Positions 1-9,459 of a DNA stretch of 64,000 nucleotides are shown piece by piece. The stretch is from positions 310,001 to 374,000 of the forward strand of contig NZ_CP165646.1 of NCBI RefSeq assembly GCF_041199995.1. The letters are read 5' to 3'. The position numbers and the translations under genes were made by a program. The stretch's first letter is position 1. Every line of letters begins with the position of its first letter. This DNA is from Leptotrichia sp. HSP-342 (GTDB lineage: Bacteria; Fusobacteriota; Fusobacteriia; Fusobacteriales; Leptotrichiaceae). The notes below the pieces were generated by a model that made no database searches, had not been told where the DNA came from, and saw only the letters and a list, made by a program, of their open reading frames with translations.

Positions 1-940
<940 letters not shown>

Positions 941-1001
941 AGTCTTTTACTTCTACTATTTATTTCTCATTGTCTTAGTTCATACAATTTAATCTTACAT
1001 A

Positions 1002-1115
1002 GTTTGGTGATCATAGCGGCAGGGATACACCCGGTCACATTTCGAACCCGGCAGTTAAGTCTGCCTGCGCCTACGATACTTGGATTCGTCCCGGGAAAAT
1101 AGGAAGTTGCCAAAC
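1002..1115 (+). rRNA. 5S ribosomal RNA
   Basis: A sequence of about 114 nt lies 60 bases after the 23S end. Its ends GTTTGG and CCAAAC pair to form helix I. The conserved CGAACCCGGCAGTTAAG core lies at about 1042-1060. Position and structure fit a standard 23S-5S order. Confidence 0.93.
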
Positions 1116-1128
1116 TTTTTTTCTTTGC

Positions 1129-1205
1129 GTCTCCGTAGCTCAGCTGGTTAGAGCATCTGACTGTTAATCAGAGGGTCGTTGGTTCAAGTCCAACCGGGGA
1201 CGCCA
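1129..1205 (+). tRNA. tRNA-Asn (anticodon GTT)
   Basis: A 77-nt cloverleaf can be folded by eye. The acceptor stem is GTCTCCG/CGGGGAC, the D-arm contains AGCTGGTTAGAGC, and the anticodon stem TCTGA/TCAGA holds loop CTGTTAA (anticodon GTT). The T-arm is GTTGG-TTCAAGT-CCAAC, and CCA is encoded at 1203-1205. It lies 13 nt after 5S and is probably co-transcribed with the rRNA operon. Confidence 0.95.
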
Positions 1206-1364
1206 TTTTTTTGTTCAAAAAGGAATTCAGTTTGATTTATGGCTGTTTACTTTTATATCGCTATATTTTATTTATAACTACAACAAACGTATATTTTAAA
1301 CTATTTCTATATATCAAAAAATAATTTTAAATTTTTGTTTCGAAAATGGAAAAGAAAATTTAAA

Positions 1365-2027
1365 ATGCTTAATCCTGAAAAACTCGATCAATATATGAAA
1401 AATCTAAAAAATAAAGATAATATATCCGTGAAATAGTAAAGGATTTTTACTGTGTAAAAGAGACGGTGAGGGTAGCACCGAAAAAATTAGGATACACAAG
1501 AAAAAAAGACAAAATACAGTGAATAGGACGATACGAAAGTAAACGAATATTTAAAAGTTATCAGAAGCAGATTTAAGTAGAGAAATAAGCTATATTGATG
1601 AAACGACTTTAACGAATATTACTGCCGTGAATATGGCTGGAATAAAAGAAGAGTATTTATCAAAGAAAAACGGATTAAGATATTCAAGAATAAGGTTGAT
1701 GGAAATTAATAGGGAGTATGATAGACAGGAGAAAAAGTGGAAAGTAAATTTTTTGAAGAATGGTTCAGAGAAATATTTTTAAGGGATATTAAAAAATGAA
1801 AGAAAAGAGTGCTAATAGTGATGGATAATACCAGATTTTTTAGAAAAAGAATATTAGAAAAGGTAATTTAAGAAAACGGGGCATTGCCATTATTCTTTCC
1901 GTTATATTCACCGAATTTAAATCCAATAGAAAAAGTATGAGCCAGCGTCCTCAAGAAGAACATAGGTCGTAATTTTAATATGCTTGAGAAAGCAGTTATT
2001 TCTGTTGTGTTTGATAAAATAGCCTAG
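1365..2027 (+). pseudogene. IS630-family transposase remnant, multiply frameshifted
   Basis: Reading across frames recovers the pieces of an IS630/Tc1-type DDE transposase: KLGYTRKKDK near 1480-1510, YIDET at about 1590-1605, the fragment EYYCREYGW, MDNTRFF at about 1821-1841, and PLYSPNLNPIEKV at about 1900-1934. The Asp at 1824 and Glu at 1929 are 35 residues apart, the spacing of the DD34E motif. At least four stops or frameshifts interrupt it, for example a TGA directly after NPIEKV, so it cannot make an active enzyme. The right terminal repeat (ending TTTCACTATA) closes at 2048. No clear left end was found. Confidence 0.85.
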
Positions 2028-2097
2028 TTTTAAATAGGTTTCACTATACATGAGTACAGTAGGCTTGAATAGCGCAACAATAAAAAATATACAGTAG

Positions 2098-2172
2098 AAC
2101 GGGGAAACATGGTACAGCAATGGACAAGTTAAGTGTAAAGGAAAATATGAAGACACTTTTAAAGGTAGTGAG
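2098..2172 (+). pseudogene. MORN/YwqK-like repeat scrap
   Basis: A 25-codon stretch with no start reads NGETWYSNGQVKCKGKYEDT, then FKGSE and a stop. The WYSNGQ..GKYEDTFK pattern is typical of one MORN-variant repeat of YwqK-type antitoxin-like proteins. It lies immediately after the IS630 remnant and is surrounded by stops, so it is a gene fragment at most. The assignment rests on pattern resemblance only. Confidence 0.35.
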
Positions 2173-2268
2173 TAATATGGACAATTTCTTTAAGAGGTAG
2201 TAATGAGTGAAATATAGCACTAGCTTAAACAAAGGTCAAGTATCGTCTTTAGGTTGAATAAGAGACTC

Positions 2269-2297
2269 AATGGCTTATAGCTGTAGAGTAAGCCATT
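2269..2297. terminator. Hairpin downstream of the histidine kinase gene
   Basis: Perfect 9-bp arms AATGGCTTA / TAAGCCATT surround an 11-nt loop. It lies 117 bases beyond the kinase stop codon (minus-strand operon) and has only a short T run, so it is a weak terminator candidate or a leftover of the mobile debris. Confidence 0.35.
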
Positions 2298-2413
2298 CTT
2301 TTGAAAAATGGCCTTGATTCAACTGTATTGAATAATTCATTGTACGTATTATTTCATAATTGTTGTAAAAGAGGTATTAGACTCTTTGATATTTTATAAA
2401 ATATTATTTATAG

Positions 2414-3766
2414 TCATTCAAAGTTAATAAATTTTGCAACAAATTTTGTTCCTTTGTTCAATTCACTTTCAACATCAATACTTGCATTATGCTGCTCAAT
2501 AATTTTTGCAACTAATGAAAGTCCTAATCCAAAACCTTTATTCACTTTTTTGTTTCGTGAGTCATTTACTTGGTAAAATCTATCCCAAATAAGTTTTTTA
2601 TCTTCATCAGGTATTCCAATTCCATTATCTTCAATCTCCATAATGCAGTTTTCATTTTCTGAATACAGCTTTACACTTATTTCATCCTTTGTAAATTTCA
2701 TTGCATTATTAAGTAAATTGTCAAGCAATCTTTCAATCATTACTTTATCTGCGTTTATAAATATATTTTGTTCAATATTTTTTGAAACTTTTATATTTTT
2801 CTCGTTTAAAAGATTTTTATAATCTTCTAATATTTTTTTCATTGTTTCTGAAAAATTTATTTTTTGGAATTCAATAACAGTCTGCTTTTCTATTTTGGAA
2901 AGTTCCATTATTTGATTTATCAGTTCTGACATTCTTTTTGCCTGACGCTGAATCACAGAAAAGGAGTCCTTTGCTTCTTCCACAGTGTCTGCATATTCCA
3001 GCGAATACTGGCTTTCTGTAAGTATAACGCTCACAGGTGTCCGAAGTTCGTGCGAAACATCTGAACTGAACTGTTTTTCACGTATATAGGAATTTTCAAG
3101 CGAATTTAGCATTTGATTAAAGGTATCTGCCATCCTGTGTATTTCATCTTTTCCTTCATCAATTTTGATTCTTTTGGAAAAATCACCGTTTTTTTGAATT
3201 TCTGAAGCTGTATCTGATATTTTGGCTACAGGATTTAGAGCTTTTTTTACAATTCTGTATCCACCATAAACTATTATTAGCAATAATAGTGGACTTAAAA
3301 TTAAAATTATAATAAGCAGTTTGCTTACTTCATCAGACAGCTGATTTACTGGAACAATTCCTCTAACCCATTCTCCTTCAGAATTATCTATTTTTTTATC
3401 GAAATAATAATATTTTTCTCCATTTTTTTCATAAGTTCTAACAGTGTTTTCTTTATATTTTAATGTCAAATCAAATCCTCGTGGCGACATTCCGCCCATT
3501 TCTATTCCTTCGCTATTGTACTTAACAAAGTAAATCCCGTCATCAAATTCATCAAACTCATTAGGATCTGAAATCATTTCAACAGTCATTTCAATCACAG
3601 CCTCCATCAATTCTCGATGGTTCAAGTCTCCTGTCATCTTATTTGCAACGGTAAATGATACTGTTAGCATAATCGAAATTAAGATTACTACAAAAACAGT
3701 ATACCAAAGAGTTACCTTCACAGTAATTGGAAAGTCCCCCCAAATTTTATTTAATTTATTTTTCAA
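2414..3766 (-). CDS. Sensor histidine kinase, HAMP/HisKA/HATPase
   Basis: This is a membrane sensor kinase of 450 residues. TM helix 1 (about 19-41) and TM helix 2 (about 150-173) flank an extracytoplasmic sensor of about 105 residues. A HAMP linker (about 174-225) follows, then the dimerisation/phosphorylation box SDVSHELRTP with His239. The ATPase domain shows an N box (LLNNAMKF), a G1 box (EDNGIGIPDED) and a G2 box (GFGLGLSLV). The start is TTG, with an AGGA motif about 11 bases upstream. It lies 53 bases after the response-regulator gene on the same strand and presumably phosphorylates that regulator. The overall form resembles ArlS/CusS-type kinases. The signal sensed is unknown; the two PepSY proteins upstream in the same direction are plausible partners or targets. 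Confidence 0.93.
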   Translation of the reverse strand: MKNKLNKIWGDFPITVKVTLWYTVFVVILISIMLTVSFTVANKMTGDLNHRELMEAVIEMTVEMISDPNEFDEFDDGIYFVKYNSEGIEMGGMSPRGFDLTLKYKENTVRTYEKNGEKYYYFDKKIDNSEGEWVRGIVPVNQLSDEVSKLLIIILILSPLLLLIIVYGGYRIVKKALNPVAKISDTASEIQKNGDFSKRIKIDEGKDEIHRMADTFNQMLNSLENSYIREKQFSSDVSHELRTPVSVILTESQYSLEYADTVEEAKDSFSVIQRQAKRMSELINQIMELSKIEKQTVIEFQKINFSETMKKILEDYKNLLNEKNIKVSKNIEQNIFINADKVMIERLLDNLLNNAMKFTKDEISVKLYSENENCIMEIEDNGIGIPDEDKKLIWDRFYQVNDSRNKKVNKGFGLGLSLVAKIIEQHNASIDVESELNKGTKFVAKFINFE

Positions 3767-3819
3767 AACTCAATTATTCCTTTCTCTTCCAAAAATTCCT
3801 AATAATTAATTTATTTGAA

Positions 3820-4491
3820 CTAATCCTCTTTTATAACATATCCAAGTCCTCTTTTTGTATAAATTATCTGTTTTCCATCTTCTATGTCTATTTTTTTCCT
3901 AATATTTTTTATCAAAACGTCAATTATATTAGAATCTCCTTCATAATCAAAGTCCCACACATGCTCCTTAATCTGTTCTCTGCTTAAAATCCGATTTTTG
4001 CTTTGCATAAGGTATTCTAGAACTTCATATTCCTTTCCTGTTAATTCTATCTGCTTTCCAGCTCTTGTTACTGATTTTTCTGAAGTATCCAAAATCAAAT
4101 CTCCTATCACAAGCTTATTTGAACTATTTCCATATTTTCTTCTCACAACTGCCCTAATTCTTGCCATAAGTTCATTAAAGTCAAATGGTTTTACAATATA
4201 GTCATCAGCCCCCAAGTCAAGCCCTTTTACCTTATCATCTGCACTATCCCTTGCAGTAAGCATAAGAACCGAAGTGTGATTTCCCTTATCCCTAAGTTTT
4301 TTTATAACTTCAAATCCATCTACTTTTGGCATCATAATATCCAGAATTACTAAATCGTATTCACTATATTCCAGATAGTCAAGCGCTTCTTCCCCATCTA
4401 GCACGCTATCTACACTATATCCATTTTTTTTTAGATACCTTGTTACAACATTATTCAAATCTACTTCATCTTCTGCCAGCAAAATTTTCAT
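3820..4491 (-). CDS. OmpR-family response regulator
   Basis: A 223-residue two-domain regulator. The receiver domain (1-120) carries acidic residues at AEDE, the phospho-acceptor Asp51 in VILDIMMP, and the Lys of IVKPFDF. The C-terminal winged helix (about 128-221) has LTGKEYEVLEYL and the recognition region DSNIIDVLIKNIRKKI. It is the cognate partner of the downstream kinase. An inverted repeat upstream (4558-4615) could be a binding site for it or another regulator, but this is inference. Confidence 0.94.
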   Translation of the reverse strand: MKILLAEDEVDLNNVVTRYLKKNGYSVDSVLDGEEALDYLEYSEYDLVILDIMMPKVDGFEVIKKLRDKGNHTSVLMLTARDSADDKVKGLDLGADDYIVKPFDFNELMARIRAVVRRKYGNSSNKLVIGDLILDTSEKSVTRAGKQIELTGKEYEVLEYLMQSKNRILSREQIKEHVWDFDYEGDSNIIDVLIKNIRKKIDIEDGKQIIYTKRGLGYVIKED

Positions 4492-4557
4492 ATTTAATTC
4501 TCTCCTGTATTATTTTTAGCAAATGCTAAAATCCTAAGTTTCTATTATTCTAATATA

Positions 4558-4615
4558 TACTCAAACCTATTTAAAATTAAACTACTAAAAATTATATAAA
4601 TTTAGGGTTTGAGTA
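4558..4615. repeat. Inverted repeat upstream of the response regulator
   Basis: Arms TACTCAAACC and GGTTTGAGTA (10 of 10 complementary) are separated by 38 AT-rich bases, 67 bases upstream of the response-regulator start. A similar CTCAAAC/GTTTGAG dyad lies upstream of the MliC-like gene near 21828. It could be an operator or a weak terminator of the PepSY gene. Confidence 0.4.
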
Positions 4616-4778
4616 AAATAGTCATAACTTTTGAGTTTGGTTTTAAAGCAGTTTTACTATAAAAACTATAGCAATTTTACTATAATATATCACAAATTCC
4701 AAAAAATAAAAAGAGAGCAAACTGAAAACAGTAAATTTTCAATCAACCCTCTGCAAGAATATTTTTTAATTTATTTTA

Positions 4779-5096
4779 TTAATCTCTTTCTGCTTTCCAT
4801 TTTACAATGGCTCCAGTTACTGCGTCAATATCAAATTCGTATTCCCATCCATTGTGGTAGATTTCTCCTTCATAGACCATTCTTCCATTTTCTCTATCCA
4901 AATGGATTTCTTTTACGTGAGAACTGTTTGCTCCTGGCACTTTTTTCAATGCAATGTTCATTGCCCTGTTTACTCCAATGTAACTGTTTGAAGAAACGTT
5001 TCTGTTATATTTATGTTTGCTTTTTGCGTTTGCAGTCACTGATACTCCTAATACCATGATTCCTAATAATGCGATACTTAAAATTTTCTTTTTCAT
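4779..5096 (-). CDS. Exported single-PepSY-domain protein
   Basis: A 105-residue protein with a clear signal peptide (MKKKILSIALLGIMVLGVSV, cleavage after about ANA at 24). One PepSY domain follows (about 40-104): AMNIALKKVPGA, then KEIHLDRENGRMVYEGEIY, then YEFDIDAVTGAIVKW. PepSY domains are small periplasmic or secreted folds often linked to peptidase inhibition or to sensing next to kinases. An AAGGAG motif precedes the ATG by 7 bases. It is nearly identical to the first domain of the next gene upstream, so the two arose by recent duplication. It lies upstream of the two-component genes in the same direction. Confidence 0.88.
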   Translation of the reverse strand: MKKKILSIALLGIMVLGVSVTANAKSKHKYNRNVSSNSYIGVNRAMNIALKKVPGANSSHVKEIHLDRENGRMVYEGEIYHNGWEYEFDIDAVTGAIVKWKAERD

Positions 5097-5174
5097 AATT
5101 TTTCTCCTTCTTTTTCATTTAATTTTGTTTTTTGATTTAAAAATTTTTGCAAGATTTTTTATTTATATTGTATT

Positions 5175-5750
5175 TTAATAATTTTTATTATAATGCTTTA
5201 CTTCAGTTCCAATAATTTCTCCTGTTGAAGCGTCTATATCAAACTCGTATTTTGAATTATTGTAAAAAATTTCAATTTCATAAACTGCTCTTCCATGATC
5301 ATGATCTAATTCTATTTTTCCAAAATGGCTTTGATTCGCTCCTGGCACTTGTGCAAGTGCAATTGATTTTGCTTTTTCCATTGTTATAGCTTGCGAATTG
5401 TTCACATTGTTATTAATGTAGCCAGAATTATTTGAAATTTCATCTACTTTCCATTTTACAATATCACCAGTTACAGCATCAATATCAAATTCATATTCCT
5501 GTCCGTTATAATAAATTTCCCCTTCATAAACCATTCTTCCATTTTCTCTGTCTAAATTGATTTTTTTCACGTGAGAATTGCTTGCTCCTGGCACTTTTTT
5601 CAATGCAATGTTCATCGCCCTGTTTACTCCAATGTAGTTATTTGAAGAAACATTTCTGTTGTATTTATTTCTGCTCTTTGCGTTTACAGCTACTGATACT
5701 CCTAATACCAGGATTCCTAATAATGTAATACTTAAAATTTTCTTTTTCAT
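5175..5750 (-). CDS. Exported double-PepSY-domain protein
   Basis: The protein has about 191 residues from the preferred ATG at 5750, which has AAAGGAG 8 bases upstream; an in-frame ATG eight codons earlier lacks such a site. A signal peptide (about 24 residues) is followed by two PepSY domains. The first is almost identical to the neighbouring single-domain protein. The second (from about residue 125: KAKSIALAQVPGANQSH, then YEFDIDASTGEIIG) is divergent. An Asn-rich linker joins them. Probable role: exported regulator or inhibitor working with the adjacent two-component system (inference from context). Confidence 0.87.
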   Translation of the reverse strand: MKKKILSITLLGILVLGVSVAVNAKSRNKYNRNVSSNNYIGVNRAMNIALKKVPGASNSHVKKINLDRENGRMVYEGEIYYNGQEYEFDIDAVTGDIVKWKVDEISNNSGYINNNVNNSQAITMEKAKSIALAQVPGANQSHFGKIELDHDHGRAVYEIEIFYNNSKYEFDIDASTGEIIGTEVKHYNKNY

Positions 5751-5860
5751 CTTTCTTTCTCCTTTAATATTCACTTATTTTTTACTTTTCTCTCTTATCT
5801 TGAATACATTATAAAACAGTTTTATGAATATAAAATGAATGGAAAAAAATTTTTGCAAAA

Positions 5861-5900
5861 AAAAGGAACAGTCCTAATTTTAATTAGAAATATTCCTTTT
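5861..5900 (-). terminator. Rho-independent terminator of ppc
   Basis: On the minus strand AAAAGGAATATT.CTAATT pairs with AATTAGGACTGTTCCTTTT, followed by a T run. It starts 8 bases beyond the ppc stop codon. Confidence 0.75.
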
Positions 5901-5907
5901 ATTTATA

Positions 5908-8709
5908 TTATCCACTATTACGAAGTCCTGTTGCAAGTCCATTTATTGAAATGTGAATGGCTTTTCTCAGTTCTTCTGAATCGTCTCCAGCTCTTGAACG
6001 TTTTATTAATTCAATCTGTAAATAATTCATCGAGTCAAAATATGGCAGACGATTTCGTAGACTGCTCACTAACTCTGGATTATCTGCCAGTAAAACATCA
6101 TTTCCTGTAATTTTTTTCAAGATATCAATTGTTAAACCCCACTCTTTTTCTATTTCTTTAAAGATTTTTTGTGCTGTTTCCTGATCACTTGCTAATTTTA
6201 CATATTCTGCGAAAATTGATAAATCTGTTTTTGATAGAACCATGTCAACATTTGAAATTGTTGAACGGAAGAATGGCCATTCCTTATACATTTTCTGTAA
6301 AATTTCCAATTTTTTATCATCATTGCCAATCCACTTTGTAAACGCTGTTCCTACACCGTACCATCCCGGAAGCATTATTCTTGCTTGCGACCATGAGAAT
6401 ACCCATGGGATTGCTCTTAGGCTGTCTAGTGATTGTGTTTTTTTACGTGAAGACGGTCTTGAACCAATATTTAACCCTGCAATAAAGTTTATTGGCGTAA
6501 CTTCAAAGAAAAAGTCTGAAAATCCGTCTGTATTGTAAACTAAGTCACGGTAGGCATAATAACTTAAGTCTGAAACATTTTCTATTATTTTTTCATATTC
6601 TTCCCAGTCTGCATCTTCTTCTGTCAATGCACTTGATTCAAGAGCTGCTGAAATCAATGCTTCCAGATTTTTTAATCCTAAATCAGGATTTCCGTATTTT
6701 GCACCGATTACTTCTCCCTGTTCTGTAAGTCTGATTGTTCCGTCTGTACTTCCTTCAGGCTGTGCTAAAATAGCTTCATAACTTGGGCCGCCGCCACGTC
6801 CTACTGTTCCTCCACGTCCATGAAAGAATGAGATTTCAACATCAAATTCCCGTCCGATTGCAGTCAGCTCTTTTTGCGCCTTGTATAAAGACCAGCTTGA
6901 ACTTAGGTATCCACCATCTTTATTACTGTCTGAATATCCTAGCATAACTTCCTGTTTTCGTCCTTTTTTATCCATCCATTTTTTTACTAATGGCAAATTA
7001 AACCATTTTCTCAAAATATCAGGAGCCGCAATTAAATCTTCCACTGTTTCAAAAAGCGGAACAATCTGTAAATCACAAAATTCATTTCCTTCATTTCCTT
7101 TTGCAAGATTGGCTTCTTTTAGTAAAATAGCTATCTCTAGCATATCTGAAACGCTTGTTGCATGAGAAATCAGATTTTTTTCAATAATTTTACTTCCAAA
7201 ACGTTCTCTCAAAGATTTCGCCTTTCTGTAAATTGCAAGTTCTGAGGCTAGTGTTTCGCTTTGTGGAATTGTCGGATCGCTTAAAATTCTAGGGTCATGT
7301 TCCAATTCCCGCAGTAAAATCTCACATCTTGCGTCTTCTGACAGGCTCAAGTAATCTCCTAGAATGTTTGCATTTTTCAGAAGTTCTGCAACACATACTT
7401 CGTGAACGCTGGAATCCTGCCTTAAATCAATTGTCGCAAGGTGGAATCCAAATATTTTTGTGGCACTGATTAGATTGTTTAATTTTCCTTGTGTTAAAAA
7501 TTCACTGTTGTTCTTTTTAAGAGATTCTGCCACGATTATCAAATCGTTTGTAAATTCATTAGCTGACTTGTAGGGAAGGTCAATTCCATTTTTTCTTTTT
7601 GGCGGTAATAAGTCACGGTTGTAATCACACAATTTGTAGGCTGTTGCAAGCAGTCTATCTGTTATTGTTGTCAATGCACGACGATATGGCTCGTGTGTAC
7701 GATGTGGCGAAACTTCTCCAGAAGCATCAGCCAGTTTTTGCAGTTCCTCAGTTACATTTGTCATTGAAATAGACATTGATAAATCTCTATAAATTTCTCG
7801 AACTACATCCAGATAATGCTGGAATAATTTTATAGCCTGCTCTTGCGCCGACTGCTCCAGTGTATTTACTGTAACATAAGGATTTCCGTCTCTATCTCCA
7901 CCAATCCACATTCCCATAGTAAGTGGAAGCAGAGCTTGGGATTTTACTTCAGAATTTCCTAATGTTTTTGAAATTTCCTGAAATTTATTCATAAGTCTTG
8001 GAATTTCATTAAAAAATGTAATGTTGTAATAACTTAGAGCATTACTTATTTCATCTGTTACACGTAATTTGCTAGCTCTCAACATTGCAGTTTGCCACCA
8101 AATTTGAATACCACGGCTTAAATCATTAAGCCATTCATTTTCATCAATTTGATGAGATTTTACATTTTCATATTTATCCAGAATATCAGTTAATTTTTTT
8201 GTCAAATCCAAAATACTTTTTCTTTGAACTTGTGTTGGATGTGCTGTTAAGACCGGAACAATTGAGACCTTTTCCATAGCCTTCAATATTTTATCTTGAC
8301 TGATTCCCTTTTTCTTTAAATTTTTTAGTGATTTTTCAAGAGATCCGATCTGCGGCTTGTTGGAAATCTTTGCATATCGCTGTTCATGAGTCTGATATAC
8401 ATCTTCAGCAATATTCGCAAGTGCCGAAAAAATCGAAAAACCTCTTATCACACGTAAAATTTCCACATCAGTAAGTTCCGAACAAAAAGACGATAAATTT
8501 TTTCTAGCCTCCTGTTTTTGTGTTTTATAATATTTACTAGAAGCTTCTTTCAATTTTTCAGTAACCTCATAAATATGTAAACCCGCATATCTAAAAATCG
8601 TTTCACCTAGAAGAGTTGCAAAAAGCTCGTTATGAATGAGCAAATCCTCCTGATGCTTATCAAGTTTTACTGACGGTAAAGGAGTTATCGGTAAATTTTT
8701 TAAATCCAT
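5908..8709 (-). CDS. ppc: Phosphoenolpyruvate carboxylase
   Basis: A 933-residue protein, close to the usual length of bacterial PEP carboxylase. It converts PEP plus bicarbonate to oxaloacetate, feeding C4 fermentation products and amino-acid synthesis. Diagnostic motifs are VLTAHPTQVQR with catalytic His157, LGYSDSNKDGG at about 585-600, the glycine-rich catalytic loop FHGRGGTVGRGGGPS at about 625, and the conserved C-terminus, here GLATGLRNSG where most enzymes end in NTG. It is cytoplasmic and transcribed alone, with its own terminator downstream. The upstream region is filled by a repeat element. The start ATG has a weak purine-rich site (AAGAAAGAGAG). Confidence 0.97.
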   Translation of the reverse strand: MDLKNLPITPLPSVKLDKHQEDLLIHNELFATLLGETIFRYAGLHIYEVTEKLKEASSKYYKTQKQEARKNLSSFCSELTDVEILRVIRGFSIFSALANIAEDVYQTHEQRYAKISNKPQIGSLEKSLKNLKKKGISQDKILKAMEKVSIVPVLTAHPTQVQRKSILDLTKKLTDILDKYENVKSHQIDENEWLNDLSRGIQIWWQTAMLRASKLRVTDEISNALSYYNITFFNEIPRLMNKFQEISKTLGNSEVKSQALLPLTMGMWIGGDRDGNPYVTVNTLEQSAQEQAIKLFQHYLDVVREIYRDLSMSISMTNVTEELQKLADASGEVSPHRTHEPYRRALTTITDRLLATAYKLCDYNRDLLPPKRKNGIDLPYKSANEFTNDLIIVAESLKKNNSEFLTQGKLNNLISATKIFGFHLATIDLRQDSSVHEVCVAELLKNANILGDYLSLSEDARCEILLRELEHDPRILSDPTIPQSETLASELAIYRKAKSLRERFGSKIIEKNLISHATSVSDMLEIAILLKEANLAKGNEGNEFCDLQIVPLFETVEDLIAAPDILRKWFNLPLVKKWMDKKGRKQEVMLGYSDSNKDGGYLSSSWSLYKAQKELTAIGREFDVEISFFHGRGGTVGRGGGPSYEAILAQPEGSTDGTIRLTEQGEVIGAKYGNPDLGLKNLEALISAALESSALTEEDADWEEYEKIIENVSDLSYYAYRDLVYNTDGFSDFFFEVTPINFIAGLNIGSRPSSRKKTQSLDSLRAIPWVFSWSQARIMLPGWYGVGTAFTKWIGNDDKKLEILQKMYKEWPFFRSTISNVDMVLSKTDLSIFAEYVKLASDQETAQKIFKEIEKEWGLTIDILKKITGNDVLLADNPELVSSLRNRLPYFDSMNYLQIELIKRSRAGDDSEELRKAIHISINGLATGLRNSG

Positions 8710-8872
8710 TTATTTCACACTCTCTTTCTTTTTTAACATTTATATATTTATCATTTATTCTACAATTTTTTAAATATTTTATCTGTTAAATTATACCATA
8801 AAAAAGCCTTAGATTAAATAGCGATTTCAAATTATTACAAAATGTGATATAATTTTAACAAAATAAGACAAA

Positions 8873-9358
8873 GCAAGGGGGAACAATCGCCATCCCCCTT
8901 GCATCCCCGGATTGTCTAAGTATTTTTTTGAAATATTCCCAAATTTTATTTGGGAAAGTAGTCTAAACATTTATTATTTGAATAAACCTGGATTACTACG
9001 AAATTGAAACTCGCTTTTTAACAAAGGTTATTATAATTCCTTAAACCAATTATAATCTAAAAATTTTGAAAAAGCTCAGACAGTCAATTTCATTTCAAAA
9101 AAATCACGACGTTTTTAGTTTAATTATAATAATTAATTTGATTAAAATAAATGTGGAAAAATTAAAAAAATTGTTATAAATTTCCGAGATTTTAATTTTT
9201 CAGTAAAAGACAACTTGTTTGAGCTTTTCTACTACATTTGAATTGATAATAACTTTATGGAGTGAAAATAACTTTTATTAAAAGCGAGTTTTGTCTTTTT
9301 CTGTAAAATTGAAATTCGGGAAGCGGGGATGCAAGGGCATGGCGTCTGATGCCCTTGC
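8873..9358. repeat. Family A element, composite copy with a hairpin at each end
   Basis: The ppc-mutS2 gap holds two inward-facing half elements. The left hairpin (8873-8902) has arms GCAAGGGGG/CCCCCTTGC. The right hairpin (9331-9358) has arms GCAAGGGCAT/ATGCCCTTGC and loop GGCGTCTG. Between them, AACTCGCTTTT (about 9009) and AAAAGCGAGTTTT (about 9280), and AAGCTCAGACAG and TTGTTTGAGCTTTT, are arranged as inverted repeats. A further hairpin TTCCCAAA/TTTGGGAA lies at about 8935-8955. No ORF is present. The remaining bases up to 9459 hold only the mutS2 leader. Confidence 0.75.
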
Positions 9359-9459
9359 GTTAAAATAAAAAATGAGTAAAATAGAAAATATTTATTAATA
9401 AAAATAATCTTAAAATTAGACAGATATTTGAAATTAGAAAGAATGTTGAGAGGAAGAAA

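Noticed and set aside
1917..2232. Two hydrophobic minus-strand ORFs opposite the IS630 remnant
   Set aside because: They are antisense readings of transposon debris; the plus strand gives recognisable transposase motifs.
4640..4700. TTTTACTATA strings near 4665-4690 as further IS630 ends
   Set aside because: Only about ten bases match and no transposase-derived sequence adjoins them.
4631..5059. 142-residue plus-strand ORF opposite the PepSY gene
   Set aside because: It is a shadow of the PepSY coding sequence with no ribosome site; the minus-strand protein has a signal peptide and a known domain.
8873..9358. Possible CRISPR array in the repeat-rich ppc-mutS2 gap
   Set aside because: The repeats are inverted halves and hairpins, not regularly spaced direct repeats with unique spacers; no cas genes are near.
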